Source of the DNA: Collimonas sp. OK412
GTDB taxonomy: Bacteria; Pseudomonadota; Gammaproteobacteria; Burkholderiales; Burkholderiaceae_D
DNA: 64,000 bases
Direction of reading: 5' to 3'
Assembly: GCF_900112135.1 (NCBI RefSeq)
Contig: NZ_FOLC01000003.1
Span: forward strand, 124,001-188,000
Numbering within the stretch: position 1 is the first letter of the stretch; each line of letters begins with the position of its first letter. Made by a program: the position numbers and the translations under genes. The notes under the pieces are model-generated. The model saw only the letters and a list, made by a program, of their open reading frames with translations, searched no databases and was not told where the DNA came from. Shown piece after piece: positions 61,473 through 64,000 of the stretch.

Positions 61473-62990
61473 ATGAACTCTCATCCATCTTCAGCCCGAC
61501 GCAGCCTGCCGAAACTCGGCACCCAGCGCCTTGTGATCAGCGCCGCCGTACTATTGCTGGCGGCATGCGCCAACTTCAGCGGTATCCACAGCACCGCCAG
61601 CACCAACAACCCGGACGACTACGCCTCCTCCGCTTCCCTGCCGGGACAAGGCGGTTTATGGCCGGCCAGCTCCTGGGTAAACGCGATCGGCGGCAGCCAG
61701 CTGCAGCAACTGGTGGATGAAGCGCTGGCGGGCAATCCCAACCTGCAGGCCGCCGCTGCCCGCATCGGCGCCGCACGCGCCATGGTCGAGGCAGCCGGCG
61801 CCACCAGCAAGCCGCAAGTCAGCGCCAGCCTGTCGGCCACCCGCGAACGGTTTTCCGAGAACAGCATTTATCCGCCGCCGTTCGGCGGCATGTATGTGAC
61901 GGATTATGAAACCGCGCTGAATTTCTCCTACGACCTGGATTTCTGGGGCAAGCACAGTGCACAGCTGCGCTCAGCCATTTCGCAAAGCAAGGCCGCGGAA
62001 GCTGAGCACTATGCGGCGCGCCTGGCGCTGACCGCCGGCATCTCGAAAGCCTGGCTGCAGCTGGGACGCCAGTACGCGCAACTGGACCTGACCAACCAGC
62101 AGCTGGTGCTGCGCGACAAGCTCGACAAGCTGACCCAGCAGCGCTTCGCCGCCGGCCTTGACACCCAAAGCGACAACCAGCAAAGCCGCCAGCAGGTAGC
62201 CGGCTTGCGCGCCGAGCAGGCGCAATGGCAGGAAGCGATCGCGCTGACCCGCAACCAGATCGCCGCGCTGATGGGCCAGGGTCCTGACCGCGGCCTGAAA
62301 ATCGCGCCTCCGGCATTGCCGGCGGACGCCGCCATCGCCCTGCCCGACCAGCTGCCGCTTGGCCTGCTTGGACGCCGCCCGGACGTGGTCGCCGCCCGCT
62401 GGCAGGTGGAAGCTGCACAGAGCGACATCAAGGTTGCCAAGACCGAGTTCTACCCGGATATCAACCTGTCGGCCATGGCCGGCTTTTCCAGCCTCAGCTT
62501 TTCGCAATTCCTGAACCACAGCAGCAAGGTGGTCGGCATCGGCCCCGCGATCCACCTGCCGATCTTTGAAGGCGGCGCATTGCGCGCCCAGCTCAAGGGC
62601 CGGGTCGCCGCTTATGACGGCGCCGTGGCGACTTACAACCAGGCCCTGAACGATGCGTTCCATGAAGTGGCCGACAGCGTGCAATCGCTGCAGGCGGCTG
62701 AAACCCAGGGCAAGAACCAGCAGGCTGCGGTAGATGCCGCCGAGCGCGGCATGAAACTGGCTGAACAGCGGCAGCAGGTGGGCACCGCCAACATGCTGCA
62801 GGTGGTAAGCACCCAGATTTCCTGGCTGGCGCAACGCAAGCTTGAGCTCGATACGCGCGCCCGCAGGGCGGACCTGCGCGTCAACCTGATCAAGTCGCTG
62901 GGCGGCGGCTTTGACGCCGCGGCCGAGGGACTCAATCCGGCCGAAGCAAGCACAGGCACTGCCAGCCCGCAAGCAAACGCAGCTAACTGA
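61473..62990 (+). CDS. Outer-membrane efflux lipoprotein (NodT/OprM family)
   Basis: A 505-residue TolC-like outer-membrane factor. The lipoprotein signal ends LLLAACANF, with lipidation at Cys32. Two OEP repeats follow (WVNAIGGSQLQQLVDEALAGNPNLQAAAARIGAARAM near 65 and a second after GRRPDVVAARWQVEAAQSDIKVAKTEFYPDINL). The ATG at 61473 fits the signal; the frame open upstream enters marR and is rejected. It is the second gene of marR-OMF-emrA, about 100 bp after marR, and provides the exit duct for the pump. Confidence 0.93.
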   Translation: MNSHPSSARRSLPKLGTQRLVISAAVLLLAACANFSGIHSTASTNNPDDYASSASLPGQGGLWPASSWVNAIGGSQLQQLVDEALAGNPNLQAAAARIGAARAMVEAAGATSKPQVSASLSATRERFSENSIYPPPFGGMYVTDYETALNFSYDLDFWGKHSAQLRSAISQSKAAEAEHYAARLALTAGISKAWLQLGRQYAQLDLTNQQLVLRDKLDKLTQQRFAAGLDTQSDNQQSRQQVAGLRAEQAQWQEAIALTRNQIAALMGQGPDRGLKIAPPALPADAAIALPDQLPLGLLGRRPDVVAARWQVEAAQSDIKVAKTEFYPDINLSAMAGFSSLSFSQFLNHSSKVVGIGPAIHLPIFEGGALRAQLKGRVAAYDGAVATYNQALNDAFHEVADSVQSLQAAETQGKNQQAAVDAAERGMKLAEQRQQVGTANMLQVVSTQISWLAQRKLELDTRARRADLRVNLIKSLGGGFDAAAEGLNPAEASTGTASPQANAAN

Positions 62991-63030
62991 TCCATAAAAT
63001 AAACCGTTCACTTATTGCGAAACCCGCATC

Positions 63031-64000
63031 ATGACCACACCAAATCAAACTCCAGAAAATCCGTCCCCAGCTGCTCCGGCCCCGGCCGCCAATGGCAACG
63101 GCAAACGCCGCAGCCTGCTGATCGGCGTCACCATCGCCCTCATCATCGTCCTGCTTGCCTATGGCATCTGGTGGTTCATCTATGCCCGTCACTACGAAAA
63201 CACCGACGACGCGTATGTCGGCGGCAACGTGGTGCAAGTCACGCCGCAGGTAGGCGGCACGGTATTGGCGATCAATACCGACGATACCGAACTGGTGCAA
63301 GCCGGCAAACCGCTGGTGGAGCTGGACAAGGCCGACGCCAAGGTAGCGCTGGACCAGGCGGAAGCCCAGCTGGCGCAAACCGTGCGCCAGGTGCGCACGC
63401 TGTTCGTCAACAACAACGCCCTGGTTTCCAACGTTACCGCCCGTACGTCTGAGCTGGACCGTGCCCGCGCCGACCTGGCGCGCCGCCAGCAGCTGATCAG
63501 CACCGGCGCAGTATCCAAGGAAGAACTGGATCACGCCAAGGTCGCGGTGCAAGGAGCGGAAGCTGCATTGCAGGCTGCGCGCGAACAGCTGGCGTCGAAC
63601 CGCGTGTTGACCGACCACACCTCGGTTGAACAGCATCCGAATGTGCAAAACGCTGCCGCCCAGGTGCGCAATGCCTATATCAACCTGGCCCGCACCACCT
63701 TGCTGGCGCCGACCACAGGCTACGTCGCCAAGCGCTCGGTGCAGGTCGGCCAGCGCGTCGCCGCCGGCACACCGCTGCTGTCGATCGTGCCGCTGAACGC
63801 ACTGTGGGTTGACGCCAATTTCAAGGAAGTGCAGATCAACAACATGCGCATCGGCCAGCCGGTGTCCTTGAAATCGGACCTGTACGGGTCGAAGATCGAA
63901 TACCACGGCAAGGTGGTCGGCCTGGCAGCCGGCACCGGCTCTGCTTTCGCGCTGCTGCCGGCACAAAACGCCAGCGGCAACTGGATCAAGATCGTGCAGC
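63031..64000 (+). CDS. emrA: EmrA-like HlyD-family membrane fusion protein (3' end outside window)
   Basis: The ATG at 63031 begins MTTPNQTPENPSPAAPAP; the frame is open to the window edge (323 complete codons). A Pro/Ala-rich start is followed by one membrane helix (about 28-49) and the family motif YENTDDAYVGGNVVQVTPQVGG. A long coiled hairpin (about 90-200) comes next, then INLARTTLLAPTTGYVAKRSVQVGQRV and SIVPLNALWVDANFKE, all typical of EmrA. The part cut off should be only the C-terminal beta domain. An EmrB-type MFS permease is expected just beyond the window. Confidence 0.93.
   Translation, partial: MTTPNQTPENPSPAAPAPAANGNGKRRSLLIGVTIALIIVLLAYGIWWFIYARHYENTDDAYVGGNVVQVTPQVGGTVLAINTDDTELVQAGKPLVELDKADAKVALDQAEAQLAQTVRQVRTLFVNNNALVSNVTARTSELDRARADLARRQQLISTGAVSKEELDHAKVAVQGAEAALQAAREQLASNRVLTDHTSVEQHPNVQNAAAQVRNAYINLARTTLLAPTTGYVAKRSVQVGQRVAAGTPLLSIVPLNALWVDANFKEVQINNMRIGQPVSLKSDLYGSKIEYHGKVVGLAAGTGSAFALLPAQNASGNWIKIVQ

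Noticed and set aside
1-64000. Prophage, insertion sequence, toxin-antitoxin or defence island
   Set aside because: No integrase, transposase, phage structural, restriction or other defence gene is present; gene content and base composition look uniform.

Overview
The window looks like a stretch of core chromosome from a GC-rich betaproteobacterium of the family Oxalobacteraceae, most likely Collimonas or a close relative. The evidence is the gene content and protein character: tig-clpP-clpX-lon-hup-tRNA-Asp-ppiD in series, hpnCDE, malate synthase A beside a LysR gene, a PhoH protein with a PIN domain, and a Ser/Thr kinase-PP2C pair beside rph and yicC. The species is inferred, because no database search was possible. 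No phage, insertion sequence, CRISPR array or plasmid gene was seen.

Layout. 1-350: end of a spore-coat-U/Csu-type pilin gene. 0.4-8.9 kb: malate synthase and a LysR regulator, a manganese riboswitch with a TerC-family exporter, glutathione-dependent formaldehyde detoxification (adhC-fghA), radA and alr. 9-16.7 kb: lplT; the overlapping operon tsaB-rimI-UDG-DUF1853; a thioredoxin-like protein; a second LysR; a small coiled-coil membrane protein; an ABC ATPase whose start codon overlaps that of divergent tesA. 16.7-25.8 kb: a proteostasis block (ppiD, tRNA-Asp, hupB, lon, clpX, clpP, tig), all on the minus strand and separated by clear terminators. 26-31.2 kb: creA, tRNA-Leu and a two-gene RND efflux system. 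31.4-34.6 kb: hpnCDE, the three-step route to squalene. 34.7-42.7 kb: an FMN hydroxyacid oxidase, an ankyrin protein, tatD, rph, the PP2C phosphatase and Ser/Thr kinase, yicC and hom.

42.8-52.8 kb: alaA, then an unexplained inverted-repeat region, then a long plus-strand run (Mth938-like, arnT, arnE-like, arnB, arnC, arnA formyltransferase, arnA dehydrogenase, arnD, bcp) that would build L-Ara4N and attach it to lipid A. ArnA is split into two genes and only one small flippase subunit is present. 53-64 kb: phoH, a metallophosphoesterase, an SsuABC-like ABC importer with hairpins at its gene junctions, a TctD/TctE-like two-component system, and the start of an EmrRAB-like efflux operon (marR with a palindromic operator, an outer-membrane factor, and emrA cut by the window end).

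Nothing here is clearly a new defence or mobile system. The best candidates for undescribed biology are non-coding: the 175-bp double inverted-repeat region at 44098-44272, the terminal-repeat element at 38159-38231, and the structured junctions of the ABC operon. Among proteins, the non-RD kinase/PP2C pair, the conserved-looking N-terminal peptide of the type-4 uracil-DNA glycosylase and the orphan ABC ATPase deserve attention.
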